Source of the DNA: Zymomonas sp.
GTDB taxonomy: Bacteria > Pseudomonadota > Alphaproteobacteria > Sphingomonadales > Sphingomonadaceae
Reading direction: 5' to 3'
Length of the DNA: 14,738 bases
NCBI RefSeq assembly: GCF_020216885.1
Contig: NZ_JAIWON010000115.1
Coordinates: forward strand, 1-14,738
In this document: one piece after another, positions 5,880-13,186 of the stretch
Numbering within the stretch: the first letter of the stretch is position 1
Layout: each line of letters begins with the position of its first letter
Made by a program: the position numbers and the translations under genes
The notes under the pieces: generated by a model
Databases searched by the model: none
Seen by the model: the letters and a program-made list of their open reading frames with translations, nothing else
Told to the model about the DNA's origin: nothing

Positions 5880-7745
5880 CTATTCAAGCATTTCGCTTTT
5901 TTCGAGCCAGATCGCTTCTTTTTTATTGAGTTCGTCTTCAATGTCAGCACGCGACTTCATTAACTGGGTAACGGTCAGTTTTTTGTCCTTGGGAGAGGCC
6001 TGATCGGGATCAAATAAAGCCTGATCTATCTCGCTTCTACGAGAAGTTAGCTTGCTAATTTCGCCTTCAAGTTTTTTGATTTCATCGCGCAAGGCTTTGT
6101 TTTGTTGCCTTTTTTCTGCTCTAGCGCGCTTGTCGGCCTTCTTATCTTGTGCTTTGACCGGAGTCTCTGAGGTTGGTTTATCCGATTTTCCCAAAATGAA
6201 ATTGGTATAATCATTTAAATCGCCGTCAAAATCAGTGGCTTTCCCATTATCGACCAAAATAAGGCGATCTGCGGTTAATTCCAACATATGGCGATCATGG
6301 GAAACGATGATAACGGCACCCTGATAATCAGCCAGCGCCTCGATCAAGGCTTGCCGAACATCGACATCAAGATGGTTGGTTGGTTCATCCAAAATAAGCA
6401 GATGAGGCGCGTCGCGGGTAATCAATGCCAAGGCCAATCTTGCCCTTTCACCACCGGACATGCTGCCCACTTTTTGGATGGCTTTATCACCTGAAAAACC
6501 AAAACGCCCCAATTGCGACCGCACGGCTGTTGTTGATGCGCCCGGCATAAGGCGCGTCATATGGTCGAGCGGACTATCGTCAACATCCAGCTCTTCCACT
6601 TGATATTGGGTGAAATAGCCTACTTTGATCTTGGAAGACGTAACCATTTGGCCATCGACTGTAGGCAGTTGGCCAACAATCAACTTTGCCAAGGTTGTTT
6701 TACCGTTACCGTTCCGGCCGATGAAAGCGATTCGGTCATCGGGGTCAATGCGCAGATTGAGCTTGGTCAAAATCGGCTTATCATCATAACCGACGGCAGC
6801 TTGATCTAGCGTGATTAAAGGCGGTTTCAAATTGTCATCGGGACTTGGAAAAGAAAAGCTGAGTGATGGATCTTCGACGGCGGCTGCAATCGGTTCCATT
6901 CTTTCCAGTGCTTTCATTCGGCTTTGTGCTTGACGGGCAGAATGGGCTTTTGTCCGCCAGCGATTGACAAAACTTTGTAATTTTTCCCTTTCGGCTAATT
7001 GCCGATTACGTGCCGATTCGAGTTGGGACAGTCTTTCTGCCCGCTGTCTTTCAAAAGCATCATAGCCGCCCGGATAAAGGGTCAGTTTGCCTTGCTGTAA
7101 ATGCAGGATATGGTCGGCAACCTTATTCAAAAAATCGCGTTCGTGACTGATTAAAAGTAACGTCCCGCGATACCCGCGGAGAAAATTTTCAAGCCAAAGC
7201 ACGGCTTCCAAATCAAGATGGTTGGAAGGTTCATCCAACAGCAACAGATCAGGCGCTGAGAATAAAAGCGCGCCCAAGGCGACGCGCATCCGCCAACCAC
7301 CTGAAAAAGCCGAAAGGGGTTGATGCTGCATCGTTTCATCAAAGCCAAGACCAGCCAGAATACGCGCTGCCCTTGCCGGCGCGGTATAAGCATCAATCGT
7401 GTTCAGTCTTTCATGAATTTCGGCCAGCTTTTCTAGGTCGCTTTCCGTTTCGCTGGCTTCTATCAGGCGCGAACGTTCTTCATCAGCCGCCAATACGGTT
7501 TCATAAGGCGTGGCTGATCCTTCGGGGGCTTCTTGTGCGATATAGCCGATCCGTGTCCCGCGTGGCATTGATAATTCGCCGCTGTCGGCTTCCAATAAAC
7601 CGGCAACCACCTTCATTAAGGTTGACTTCCCTGCCCCGTTACGACCGATTAAGCCAACATGACTACCCGGTGGTAGGCTGGCCGTGGCCTGATCAAGGAT
7701 GAGTTGGCCTCCAAGCCGGACAGTAATAGCCGAAAAACTAAGCAT
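5880..7745 (-). CDS. ABC-F family ATPase, YheS/Uup-like
   Basis: This 621-residue duplicated ABC ATPase has no membrane segments; ABC-F proteins act on the ribosome. In domain 1, Walker A is GRNGAGKST (34-42), the signature FSGGWRMRVALG (148-158) and Walker B LLLLDEPSNHLD (167-178). The inter-domain linker (about 230-290) is the P-site-tRNA-interaction region, rich in Arg/Gln/Lys. In domain 2, Walker A is GRNGNGKTT (343-351), the signature MSGGERARLALA (429-440) and Walker B LLILDEPTNHLD (449-460). Residues 535-621 are a charged coiled-coil C-terminus. The overall pattern (SGGWRMR, QAQSRMKALERM, FDGDL) is closest to YheS as I remember it. The longest reading begins at TTG 7754; ATG 7745 gives the family-typical N-terminus MLSFSAITV. 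The domain-1 switch reads ISHERDF rather than ISHDRDF. The gene starts 94 bases after dnaA ends, with no clear terminator between, so read-through from dnaA is possible. Confidence 0.95.
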   Translation of the reverse strand: MLSFSAITVRLGGQLILDQATASLPPGSHVGLIGRNGAGKSTLMKVVAGLLEADSGELSMPRGTRIGYIAQEAPEGSATPYETVLAADEERSRLIEASETESDLEKLAEIHERLNTIDAYTAPARAARILAGLGFDETMQHQPLSAFSGGWRMRVALGALLFSAPDLLLLDEPSNHLDLEAVLWLENFLRGYRGTLLLISHERDFLNKVADHILHLQQGKLTLYPGGYDAFERQRAERLSQLESARNRQLAEREKLQSFVNRWRTKAHSARQAQSRMKALERMEPIAAAVEDPSLSFSFPSPDDNLKPPLITLDQAAVGYDDKPILTKLNLRIDPDDRIAFIGRNGNGKTTLAKLIVGQLPTVDGQMVTSSKIKVGYFTQYQVEELDVDDSPLDHMTRLMPGASTTAVRSQLGRFGFSGDKAIQKVGSMSGGERARLALALITRDAPHLLILDEPTNHLDVDVRQALIEALADYQGAVIIVSHDRHMLELTADRLILVDNGKATDFDGDLNDYTNFILGKSDKPTSETPVKAQDKKADKRARAEKRQQNKALRDEIKKLEGEISKLTSRRSEIDQALFDPDQASPKDKKLTVTQLMKSRADIEDELNKKEAIWLEKSEMLE

Positions 7746-7839
7746 AATTCTCAATTCGGATGGTTGGTCGGGAATAGGAAAGAAAGTGATTCATAAAAAT
7801 CACAAGCGAGGCATTCAACCCTTATTCTAAAAAAAGCGG

Positions 7840-9294
7840 TTAGCCTTCAAATTGACGCATCAACAAACGGACATCCGAATCGACATCTTCATCCGTTATC
7901 CGCAGCTTCTCTATTTGGCGAATGGCATGAATAACCGTGGTATGGTCGCGCCCCCCAAAGCGTTGTCCAATTTCCGGTAATGAACGAGAAGTCAGTTGTT
8001 TTGAGAGATACATGGCGACTTGACGCGGGCGGGCAATAATCCTGTCCCGTCTTTTAGAGCTCATATCCGCTAATTTAAGGTGATAATGGTCGCAAACCCG
8101 TTTTTGAATATCTTCAACCGTTACGCGCTGTTGCGTTGTCCGAAGCAGATCAGCCAAAGTTTCGGTAACGAAATCCATATTGATGGGACGATTGGAAAGC
8201 GTTGCATAGGCAACTACCCGATTGAGCGCGCCTTCCAATTCCCGCACATTAGTACAAATCCGTTTAGCCAGAAAGAAAACAATATCTTCCGGCATCGAGA
8301 CCTGAGGCATGGCTTCGAGCTTTTTGAGGATAATGTTTAACCTCAACTCGAAATCGGCGGGATTGACATCAGCCACCAAGCCCCATGACAAACGGGACAG
8401 GATACGGCTTTCAATCCGTTCCAAATCTTGCGGGCTGCGATCGGCAGAAATAACCAGACGACGGCCAGCAGTGATGACCTCGTTCATCGTGTGAAAGAAT
8501 TCTTCCTGTGTGGAATCCTTTCCGGCAATGAATTGGACATCATCGATCATTAGAAGATCGGCAGAACGCAAGCGGGCTTTGAAACTATGGGTATCCTTGG
8601 CGCGCATCGAAGCGACAAAATCATACATGAATTTTTCAGCCGACATATACAAAGCCGTGCTGTTCGGATGTCGCTTGAGATATTCAATGCCCACAGCATG
8701 CATGAGATGGGTTTTACCAAGCCCCGTTCCGCCATAGAGAAAAAGCGGATTGAAATCGAGCTTACCGCCTTCGGCAAAAGTACAAGCCGCCCGATAGGCC
8801 AGGTCATTCGCTTTACCGACAACAAAATTATCGAAATTATAGCGTTCTTCAAATTGGTTTTGATCCTCGCCCTCGGCTTTTTTTTCAGGGCTAGTACTTT
8901 TAGGCGTGGCAGGAACTGATTGTTTTTTCTTTGCCGGCTTTTTCAGCAATGGGCGAGGTTGATCACCCAGCGGTAATTCTATTTCGGTAACATCGAGGAG
9001 CAAAGGTTGTGATTCTGGGTTACGGACACTGACCTTGACTTCGGCAATGCCCGGCCAGACTGTCCGCCATGCCAGCAAAAGCTCATCAGACAGATGGGAG
9101 GATATCCAGTTAGCCATAAATTCGCTGGGGCAAGCCAAGCGAATGATTTTTTTCTGGCTATCAAAATCGGCAAGCATCAGCGATTTAAGCCAGCTTTCAA
9201 AAGTCCGGCTGCCGCATTTTTTACGCAATATCTGGCGCGCTTCGCTCCATGCTGCCGGCAGTAATGAAGCCCAGTCCTGTGACGGGGGCTGCAT
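7840..9294 (-). CDS. dnaA: Chromosomal replication initiator DnaA
   Basis: DnaA is the AAA+ initiator that binds DnaA boxes and melts oriC. All four domains are present. Domain I (about 5-90) has the DnaB/partner-interaction fold (WLKSL, PSEFMANWI). Domain II (about 110-150) is a Lys/Pro/Ser-rich linker. Domain III has Walker A GGTGLGKTH (188-196), Walker B LLMIDDVQF (247-255), sensor 1 ISADRSP, box VII SRILSRLSWG with the inter-subunit arginine, and sensor 2 NVRELEGALN. Domain IV (about 390-484) has ARPRQVAMYL and the DnaA signature GGRDHTTVIHAIRQIE (447-462). Length (484) is normal. The longest reading starts at GTG 9327, but ATG 9294 directly follows AAGGTGGAGAG and yields the expected N-terminus. 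The 667-base upstream spacer contains a GANTC cluster and a hairpin that may control expression. Confidence 0.98.
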   Translation of the reverse strand: MQPPSQDWASLLPAAWSEARQILRKKCGSRTFESWLKSLMLADFDSQKKIIRLACPSEFMANWISSHLSDELLLAWRTVWPGIAEVKVSVRNPESQPLLLDVTEIELPLGDQPRPLLKKPAKKKQSVPATPKSTSPEKKAEGEDQNQFEERYNFDNFVVGKANDLAYRAACTFAEGGKLDFNPLFLYGGTGLGKTHLMHAVGIEYLKRHPNSTALYMSAEKFMYDFVASMRAKDTHSFKARLRSADLLMIDDVQFIAGKDSTQEEFFHTMNEVITAGRRLVISADRSPQDLERIESRILSRLSWGLVADVNPADFELRLNIILKKLEAMPQVSMPEDIVFFLAKRICTNVRELEGALNRVVAYATLSNRPINMDFVTETLADLLRTTQQRVTVEDIQKRVCDHYHLKLADMSSKRRDRIIARPRQVAMYLSKQLTSRSLPEIGQRFGGRDHTTVIHAIRQIEKLRITDEDVDSDVRLLMRQFEG

Positions 9295-9317
9295 CTCTCC
9301 ACCTTCTTTTTGCACTG

Positions 9318-9654
9318 GATTCAGCACGCTATTCTACTACCCCGCTTTGCTTTGCCTTGTATCAATGGAGAGTGTATTTCCGGCAAATTGTCTTTTTTGA
9401 AAAGACAATTTTTGCGTTCTTGAGTCCCTTGTCGCGGAGACCCGACATATCTGATTCTTTGTCTATTGAAGTCCAAAAAACAGACTCAAATATGATCCGG
9501 TATGTTCTTGCTTTTTGGAAGAGCAATCCCCGCCAATCAAGGGGGAAGCGACAAGAGTCTTAAAAATTTATATCTTGACTCGATATATGCACATGAATCA
9601 CTTCATAAGATACAATCACTTGAATAAACCGTCACAGAAATTCTGTCAGGAATC
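9318..9654. promoter_or_regulatory. Cluster of eight GANTC (CcrM-type) sites upstream of dnaA
   Basis: GANTC occurs at 9318, 9422, 9453, 9483, 9555, 9577, 9595 and 9650, six of them within 178 bases. By my hand count the rest of the window has about 27 in 14.4 kb. GANTC is the target of the cell-cycle methylase CcrM in many Alphaproteobacteria, and in Caulobacter methylation of such sites affects dnaA transcription. The dnaA promoter itself is not obvious; no strong -35/-10 pair on minus stands out. Confidence 0.55.
9385..9411. repeat. Perfect 12-bp hairpin in the dnaA upstream/leader region
   Basis: AAATTGTCTTTT (9385-9396) and AAAAGACAATTT (9400-9411) are perfectly complementary around TTG, about 90 bases before the dnaA start. 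On plus a few T follow, giving a weak terminator shape facing away from dnaA. On minus there is no T-run, so it would be a leader hairpin or an operator. Confidence 0.55.
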
Positions 9655-9657
9655 CTG
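9634..9657. repeat. Two abutting short palindromes
   Basis: ACAGAAATTCTGT (9634-9646, 6+1+6) is followed without a gap by CAGGAATCCTG (9647-9657, 5+1+5). Both are perfect, and the second contains a GANTC site at its centre. The odd-base symmetry suggests protein-binding sites in the dnaA upstream region. Confidence 0.4.
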
Positions 9658-9961
9658 TATTATAGCTGTCGGGCATAGGCCAGAGAAAATTACCCAATCT
9701 ACCCCTTGGAAATGACGGTTTTTAATCGCAGGCTATTGGCGTGTTCAAGAAAAGTATTTCTGGCAGCCGCAAGCCTTCACGGCCAGAATATCCGGTCGCG
9801 TCAGATTTTTAAAGCGGATACAGAAAATCATCCATTCAGGACGAATGGATATATTTTACCTGATTACGACAAATCAAGCAGGGCTGGAATGGTTTGGAAC
9901 AGAAATCGAGGGAATATGCCATCTTTCTAAAGAAGAGCGATGGCATCCCTTTCCCTGACGT
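9655..9961. other. Structured spacer downstream of rpsT; no gene seen
   Basis: These 307 bases contain plus-strand reading frames without a convincing ribosome-binding site or protein-like composition, so I call none. Three stem-loops occur: TTCTGGC/GCCAGAA (9758-9764 with 9782-9788), ATCCATTC/GAATGGAT (9830-9837 with 9843-9850, 5-base loop, flanked by AAAAT and ATTTT) and ATGCCATC/GATGGCAT (9916-9923 with 9939-9946). The middle one, read on minus, ends in GATTTT and is the best candidate for an rpsT terminator, though a weak one. Confidence 0.45.
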
Positions 9962-10225
9962 TTAAGCGAGCGCAGCGACGCCTTTTGCCAAACGAGAGAA
10001 TTTCCGTGAAGCCGTGTTTTTATGCAAAACACCTTTAGAAACGCCACGGAATAATTCCGGCTGTGCGCTTGCTAAAGCGGTTTCGGCTTCGGATTTGTTA
10101 CCAGCAGCAATAGCAGATTCGACTTTTTTGATGAAAGTACGAATGCGGTTGACGCGGTTACCGTTAATTTCAGCGCGACGGTCGTTACGACGGATGCGCT
10201 TTTTTGCCTGCGGCGTATTCGCCAT
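9962..10225 (-). CDS. rpsT: 30S ribosomal protein S20
   Basis: This 87-residue, very basic, helical protein binds 16S rRNA early in small-subunit assembly. It shows the full family pattern: [17 protein letters not shown] at the start, [14 protein letters not shown] in the middle, and a C-terminal helix containing [19 protein letters not shown]. Length is normal. Start ATG 10225 is preceded by CGAGGACAAGC, a good ribosome-binding site. It lies upstream of dnaA on the same strand, a neighbourhood seen in other Alphaproteobacteria, but the 667-base gap and a separate promoter make a single operon unlikely. A consensus-like promoter and a leader of about 130 bases lie upstream; E. coli S20 represses its own translation, and whether the leader here does so is untested. 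Confidence 0.98.
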
Positions 10226-10394
10226 GCTTGTCCTCGATGTAATCAGAAAATAAATAGTTAAGGCACTGACTTCAATAATTCAGCCCTTACGAAGAAGAAG
10301 TCTTTATGGCTTTTCTTTTTATCGGTCAAGAGCCAGCCCTGCTTAGCAAGGGATTCTGTAACAATTTTATAGAAAAGAAAAACAAAGCTGTCAT
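10226..10394 (-). promoter_or_regulatory. rpsT promoter and leader
   Basis: On minus, ATGACA (10389-10394) and TATAAA (10366-10371) are separated by exactly 17 bases, a near-consensus sigma-70 promoter suited to a ribosomal protein gene. Transcription would start near 10359 and give a leader of roughly 130 bases. The leader contains a small stem, CCCTGC (10337-10342) with GCAAGGG (10346-10352, one bulge). The rest of the 334-base gap to pdc holds only the pdc terminator. Confidence 0.65.
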
Positions 10395-10498
10395 TTATGT
10401 TTCAATAAGACATTTTTGTTGAGAGAGAAAATTAGGAAAAAGGAAACGCAAAAAAAGCGTTATATCCCCAGCCCTATTTTTTGAGTCGTCTGGGATAA

Positions 10499-10533
10499 AA
10501 AAAGCCCGCCCGGTAAAACCGGACGGGCTTTTT
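10499..10533 (-). terminator. Strong intrinsic terminator of pdc
   Basis: GCCCG-C-CCGGT (10504-10514) pairs with ACCGG-A-CGGGC (10518-10528) around AAA with one internal C/A mismatch, extended by five A-T pairs. On minus the stem is followed by a run of seven T (A 10497-10503 on plus). It lies 26 bases after the pdc stop codon. The GC-rich stem fits a very highly transcribed gene. Confidence 0.95.
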
Positions 10534-10559
10534 GCCTTAAGCTCTAAGTTTATTAAAAA

Positions 10560-12266
10560 CTAGAGGAGCTTGTTAACAGGCTTACGGCTGTTGGCGGCAG
10601 CAACGCGCTTACCCCATTTGACCAATTCTTCAGTGCAGTCTTCACGACCGATGAAGCATTCGATCAGGGTTGGGCCGTCGGTGTTTGCCAGAGCAACCTT
10701 GATAGCTTCTGCCAGTTCGCCACCGGTTTTAGCCTTCAGGCCTTTACCAGCACCGCTGTCATAACCACCGTTACCGTTGAACACTTCCATCAGACCGGCA
10801 TAATCCCAGTTCTTGATGTTGTTGTACGGACCATCATGGATCATAACTTCGATGGTGTAACCATAGTTATTGATCAAGAAGATGATAACCGGCAGTTTCA
10901 GGCGAACCATCTGAGCGACTTCCTGAGCCGTCAGCTGGAAGGAACCATCACCAACCATGAGGATGTTGCGACGTTCCGGAGCACCAACGGCATAACCGAA
11001 GGCGGCAGGAACAGACCAACCAATGTGACCCCACTGCATTTCATATTCGACGCGAGCACCGTTCGGGAGCTTCATGCGCTGAGCATTGAACCAAGAGTCA
11101 CCGGTTTCAGCAATAACCGTCGTGTTCGGGGTCAGAAGAGCTTCGACCTGACGGGCAATTTCTGCGTTGACCAAAGGAGCACTCGGATCAGCCGGAGCGG
11201 CTTTCTTCAGTTCACCCGCATTGAGGGATTTGAAGAAGTCCAAAGAACCGGTTTTCTTGGAAACTTTCTGAGCCAAACGGGTCAGATAGTCTTTCAGATG
11301 AACGCTGGGGAAGCGAACGCCATTAACGACGACAGAACGCGGTTCAGCGAGAACCAGTTTCTTAGGATCAGGAATATCCGTCCAACCAGTGGTGGAATAG
11401 TCATTGAAGACAGGAGCCAGAGCGATAACCGCATCGGCTTCTTTCATCGTCTTTTCAACGCCCGGATAGCTGACTTCACCCCATGAGGTACCGATGTAAT
11501 TCGGGTTTTCTTCTGGGAAGAAGCTCTTGGCAGCAGCCATGGTAGCAACTGCAGCACCGAGAGCATCAGTGAATTTGACAGCAGCTTCTTCAGCACCAGC
11601 AGCGCGCAGCTTGCTGCCGACGAGGACGGCAACTTTGTCGCGGTTGGCGATGAACTTCAGGGTTTCTTCAACCGCAGCGTTCAAAGAAGCTTCGTCGCTG
11701 GCTTCGTCATTGAACAATGCACTTGCCGGTCCAGGAGCGGCGCAGGGCATGGAAGCAATGTTGCAAGCGATTTCGAGATAAACCGGCTTCTTCTCGCGAA
11801 GAGCAGTTTTGATCACGTGATCGATTTTAGCCGGAGCTTCTTCCGGGGTGTAAATCGCTTCAGCGGCGGCCGTGATGTTCTTGGCCATTTCCAACTGATA
11901 GTGATAGTCGGTTTTGCCAAGAGCATGATGCAACACATGACCAGCAGCGTGGTCGTTGTTGTTCGGAGCACCGGAGATCAGGATAACCGGAAGGTTTTCT
12001 GCATAGGCGCCACCGATAGCATCAAATGCGGAAAGCGCACCAACGCTGTAGGTAACGACGGCTGCTGCTGCGCCTTTGGCACGAGCATAACCTTCTGCAC
12101 TGAAACCGCAGTTCAGTTCGTTACAGCAATAAACCTGCTCCATGTTTTTGTTCAAAAGCAGGTTGTCAAGAAGGACGAGGTTGTAGTCGCCCGCGACTGC
12201 GAAGTGATGCTTGAGACCAATCTGGACAAGCCGCTCCGCTAAATAGGTACCGACAGTATAACTCAT
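10560..12266 (-). CDS. pdc: Pyruvate decarboxylase
   Basis: This 568-residue, thiamine-diphosphate- and Mg-dependent enzyme converts pyruvate to acetaldehyde and CO2. Alcohol dehydrogenase then reduces acetaldehyde to ethanol. It is full length. Key residues are in place: Asp27 in AGDYN, Glu50 in CCNELNCG (cofactor-activating Glu), the His113-His114 pair in VLHHALG, the ThDP motif from GDGSFQ (near 439) to INNYGYT, and Glu473 in IEVMIH. The sequence matches Z. mobilis PDC as I remember it, with a few differences (for example [31 protein letters not shown]), so this may be a strain other than ZM4/CP4. Strong codon bias and a strong terminator indicate very high expression. GGAG stands 6 bases before ATG 12266. 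The gene is transcribed alone, or behind the small ORF upstream. Confidence 0.99.
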   Translation of the reverse strand: MSYTVGTYLAERLVQIGLKHHFAVAGDYNLVLLDNLLLNKNMEQVYCCNELNCGFSAEGYARAKGAAAAVVTYSVGALSAFDAIGGAYAENLPVILISGAPNNNDHAAGHVLHHALGKTDYHYQLEMAKNITAAAEAIYTPEEAPAKIDHVIKTALREKKPVYLEIACNIASMPCAAPGPASALFNDEASDEASLNAAVEETLKFIANRDKVAVLVGSKLRAAGAEEAAVKFTDALGAAVATMAAAKSFFPEENPNYIGTSWGEVSYPGVEKTMKEADAVIALAPVFNDYSTTGWTDIPDPKKLVLAEPRSVVVNGVRFPSVHLKDYLTRLAQKVSKKTGSLDFFKSLNAGELKKAAPADPSAPLVNAEIARQVEALLTPNTTVIAETGDSWFNAQRMKLPNGARVEYEMQWGHIGWSVPAAFGYAVGAPERRNILMVGDGSFQLTAQEVAQMVRLKLPVIIFLINNYGYTIEVMIHDGPYNNIKNWDYAGLMEVFNGNGGYDSGAGKGLKAKTGGELAEAIKVALANTDGPTLIECFIGREDCTEELVKWGKRVAAANSRKPVNKLL

Positions 12267-12480
12267 TGCTTACTCCATATATTCAAAACACTATGTCTGA
12301 ATCAGGATGACCCAGAAACCTCTAAAGTGTCGTTCCGGATTTAGCTATAGGCATTTTTAAAAATGCCTAATTTTTGTTCATGATGAACCTCTTCTGCCGA
12401 AGCGAAAAGACTTTTTATCTTTTTTAGAGGAAAAAGATCAGAACATGCCGCGATCATGAGCGATAAACAATCATGATGGA
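12267..12480 (-). promoter_or_regulatory. pdc promoter/leader region with consecutive palindromes
   Basis: This is the region generally used as the pdc promoter in Z. mobilis. Reading towards pdc it contains ATCTTTTT/AAAAAGAT (12417-12438, 6-base loop), GTTCATGATGAAC (12376-12388), the perfect 20-base palindrome AGGCATTTTTAAAAATGCCT (12349-12368) and CTGAATCAG (12297-12305). I cannot fix the transcription start from sequence. A mini-ORF of four codons (Met-Asn-Lys-Asn-stop, 12381 down to 12367) follows AGAAGAGG at 6-base spacing, and its stop overlaps the 20-base palindrome. Confidence 0.7.
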
Positions 12481-12523
12481 CAAAGCTAAACGCCCGCTTC
12501 TGGATTAAGTGATTATAGGACAT
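12341..12523 (-). CDS. Possible small protein of 60 residues upstream of pdc
   Basis: ATG 12523 is preceded by a perfect GGAGG (12530-12534 on plus as CCTCC) at 6-base spacing, among the best ribosome-binding sites in this window. The frame runs 60 codons, beginning MSYNHLIQKRAFSFVHHDC and ending with KLGIFKNAYS, and stops 74 bases before pdc on the same strand. The residue mix is protein-like (several His, Lys, Phe; one LSLMIAAC hydrophobic patch), but I recognise no family. It overlaps what is usually treated as pdc promoter DNA. If real, it would be co-transcribed with pdc from a start further upstream; a perfect TATAAT on minus (12756-12761) lies about 230 bases ahead, without a good -35. 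It could instead be chance. Confidence 0.4.
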   Translation of the reverse strand: MSYNHLIQKRAFSFVHHDCLSLMIAACSDLFPLKKIKSLFASAEEVHHEQKLGIFKNAYS

Positions 12524-12964
12524 AACCAACCTCCAAAAAGGGGAAAAGGGAACAGAACACCTTGAGAAAGGTAAACCGGGAATCAAAACCAGATGTAGAA
12601 ACGTAGCCGAGACCTAAAGCAGCCGAAGACGCCTGTTTTAAAATTTTTCCGGCTGTTATCATGAACGGCCTCATCAATTCAAAACAAGATAGGGCAGGAT
12701 CAATCCAAAACTGCCCGAGGCGAGCGACCGGCTTTATCAATGAGCTGTTACAGATATTATACCGCAACACTGACAAAGCCTTTCCCTCCGTCTGAGCTAT
12801 CAAAGCGGAAACGTTTCCGTAACCGGTCTGCCCCTCTGGTGATATTTTATTGTCGCCAAGTCAACCCAAAGTTGTGCATAAACAAAATTTGTTAAGCCCA
12901 AGCCAACCGTTAACCACGCCCTAAGAGAGGATAAAAAAGGGCTTCTTCTTTTGAAGGATAGCCT
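12524..12964. other. Intergenic region between the pdc and hemN transcription units; no clear gene
   Basis: A minus-strand open frame of about 96 codons crosses part of this (from a TTG at 12803) but has no ribosome-binding site and an unconvincing composition. Notable elements are the LacI-type palindrome at 12806-12819, a perfect minus-strand TATAAT (12756-12761), a GGGCAG/CTGCCC stem (12692-12697 with 12711-12716) and one exact DnaA-box match on minus, TTATGCACA (12873-12881). The hemN promoter should lie in or after this stretch, but I could not pick it, and I found no TTGAT-N4-ATCAA (FNR) site. Confidence 0.5.
12806..12819. promoter_or_regulatory. LacI/GalR-type operator palindrome
   Basis: CGGAAACGTTTCCG is a perfect 14-base palindrome with the central CG and AAACGTTT core typical of LacI/GalR-family operators (compare PurR, ACGCAAACGTTTGCGT). 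It lies 540 bases from pdc and 394 bases from hemN on opposite sides. The regulator and target are not known. Confidence 0.5.
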
Positions 12965-13186
12965 GTGAATCTTGTGGTCAAAACCGTTGTTTTCAGTATT
13001 TATTTTTCGCTTTGGAAAGAAGATGAAAGGGATATTCTTTGGATAAAAAAAGGCGGTCTTCTCCCGAGTAAAAACAGACTCAATTTTTTTCGATTAAAGT
13101 TAATATTTTTTCGCGACCCAAAAGAGATGAAGATCCGATATCGTCGACGTCATCTTGTTACAGACTATTGCAAAGAGTTTGGATAG
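12965..13186 (+). CDS. Possible small ORF (73 residues) upstream of hemN
   Basis: GTG 12965 follows AAGGA (12954-12958) at 6-base spacing, a good ribosome-binding site, and the frame runs 73 codons to a stop 27 bases before hemN. The predicted peptide has a hydrophobic start (MNLVVKTVVFSIYFSLW) followed by a strongly basic remainder (KIRYRRRHL). I recognise no family. The DNA is more AT-rich than the confirmed genes, and the aromatic/lysine content is what AT-rich non-coding DNA gives, so this may well be chance. If real, it would be the first gene of a hemN transcript. Confidence 0.22.
   Translation: MNLVVKTVVFSIYFSLWKEDERDILWIKKGGLLPSKNRLNFFRLKLIFFRDPKEMKIRYRRRHLVTDYCKEFG

Noticed and set aside
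7801..7840. T-rich stretch after dnaA (minus) as a terminator
   Set aside because: The T-run follows CCGC, but I find no stem before it, so read-through into the ABC-F gene stays possible.
9706..9930. Plus-strand frame of 74 codons between dnaA and rpsT
   Set aside because: It has only a poor ribosome-binding site and no recognisable protein features, and it crosses the stem-loops of the rpsT downstream region.
10836..11486. Plus-strand frame of about 216 codons
   Set aside because: It is a mirror frame opposite pdc, caused by that gene's strong codon bias.
12349..12368. 20-base palindrome as a plus-strand terminator
   Set aside because: T-rich sequence follows on plus, but no plus-strand gene ends here, and the stem core is almost all A-T.
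12513..12803. Minus-strand frame of 96 codons from a TTG start
   Set aside because: It has no Shine-Dalgarno sequence at the start and an unconvincing composition; the 60-codon frame with GGAGG is the better candidate here.
12873..12881. Exact DnaA box (TTATGCACA on minus) as evidence for oriC
   Set aside because: It is a single match, near what chance gives in a window this size, with no further exact boxes clustered nearby. A near match at 9584-9592 upstream of dnaA is equally weak.
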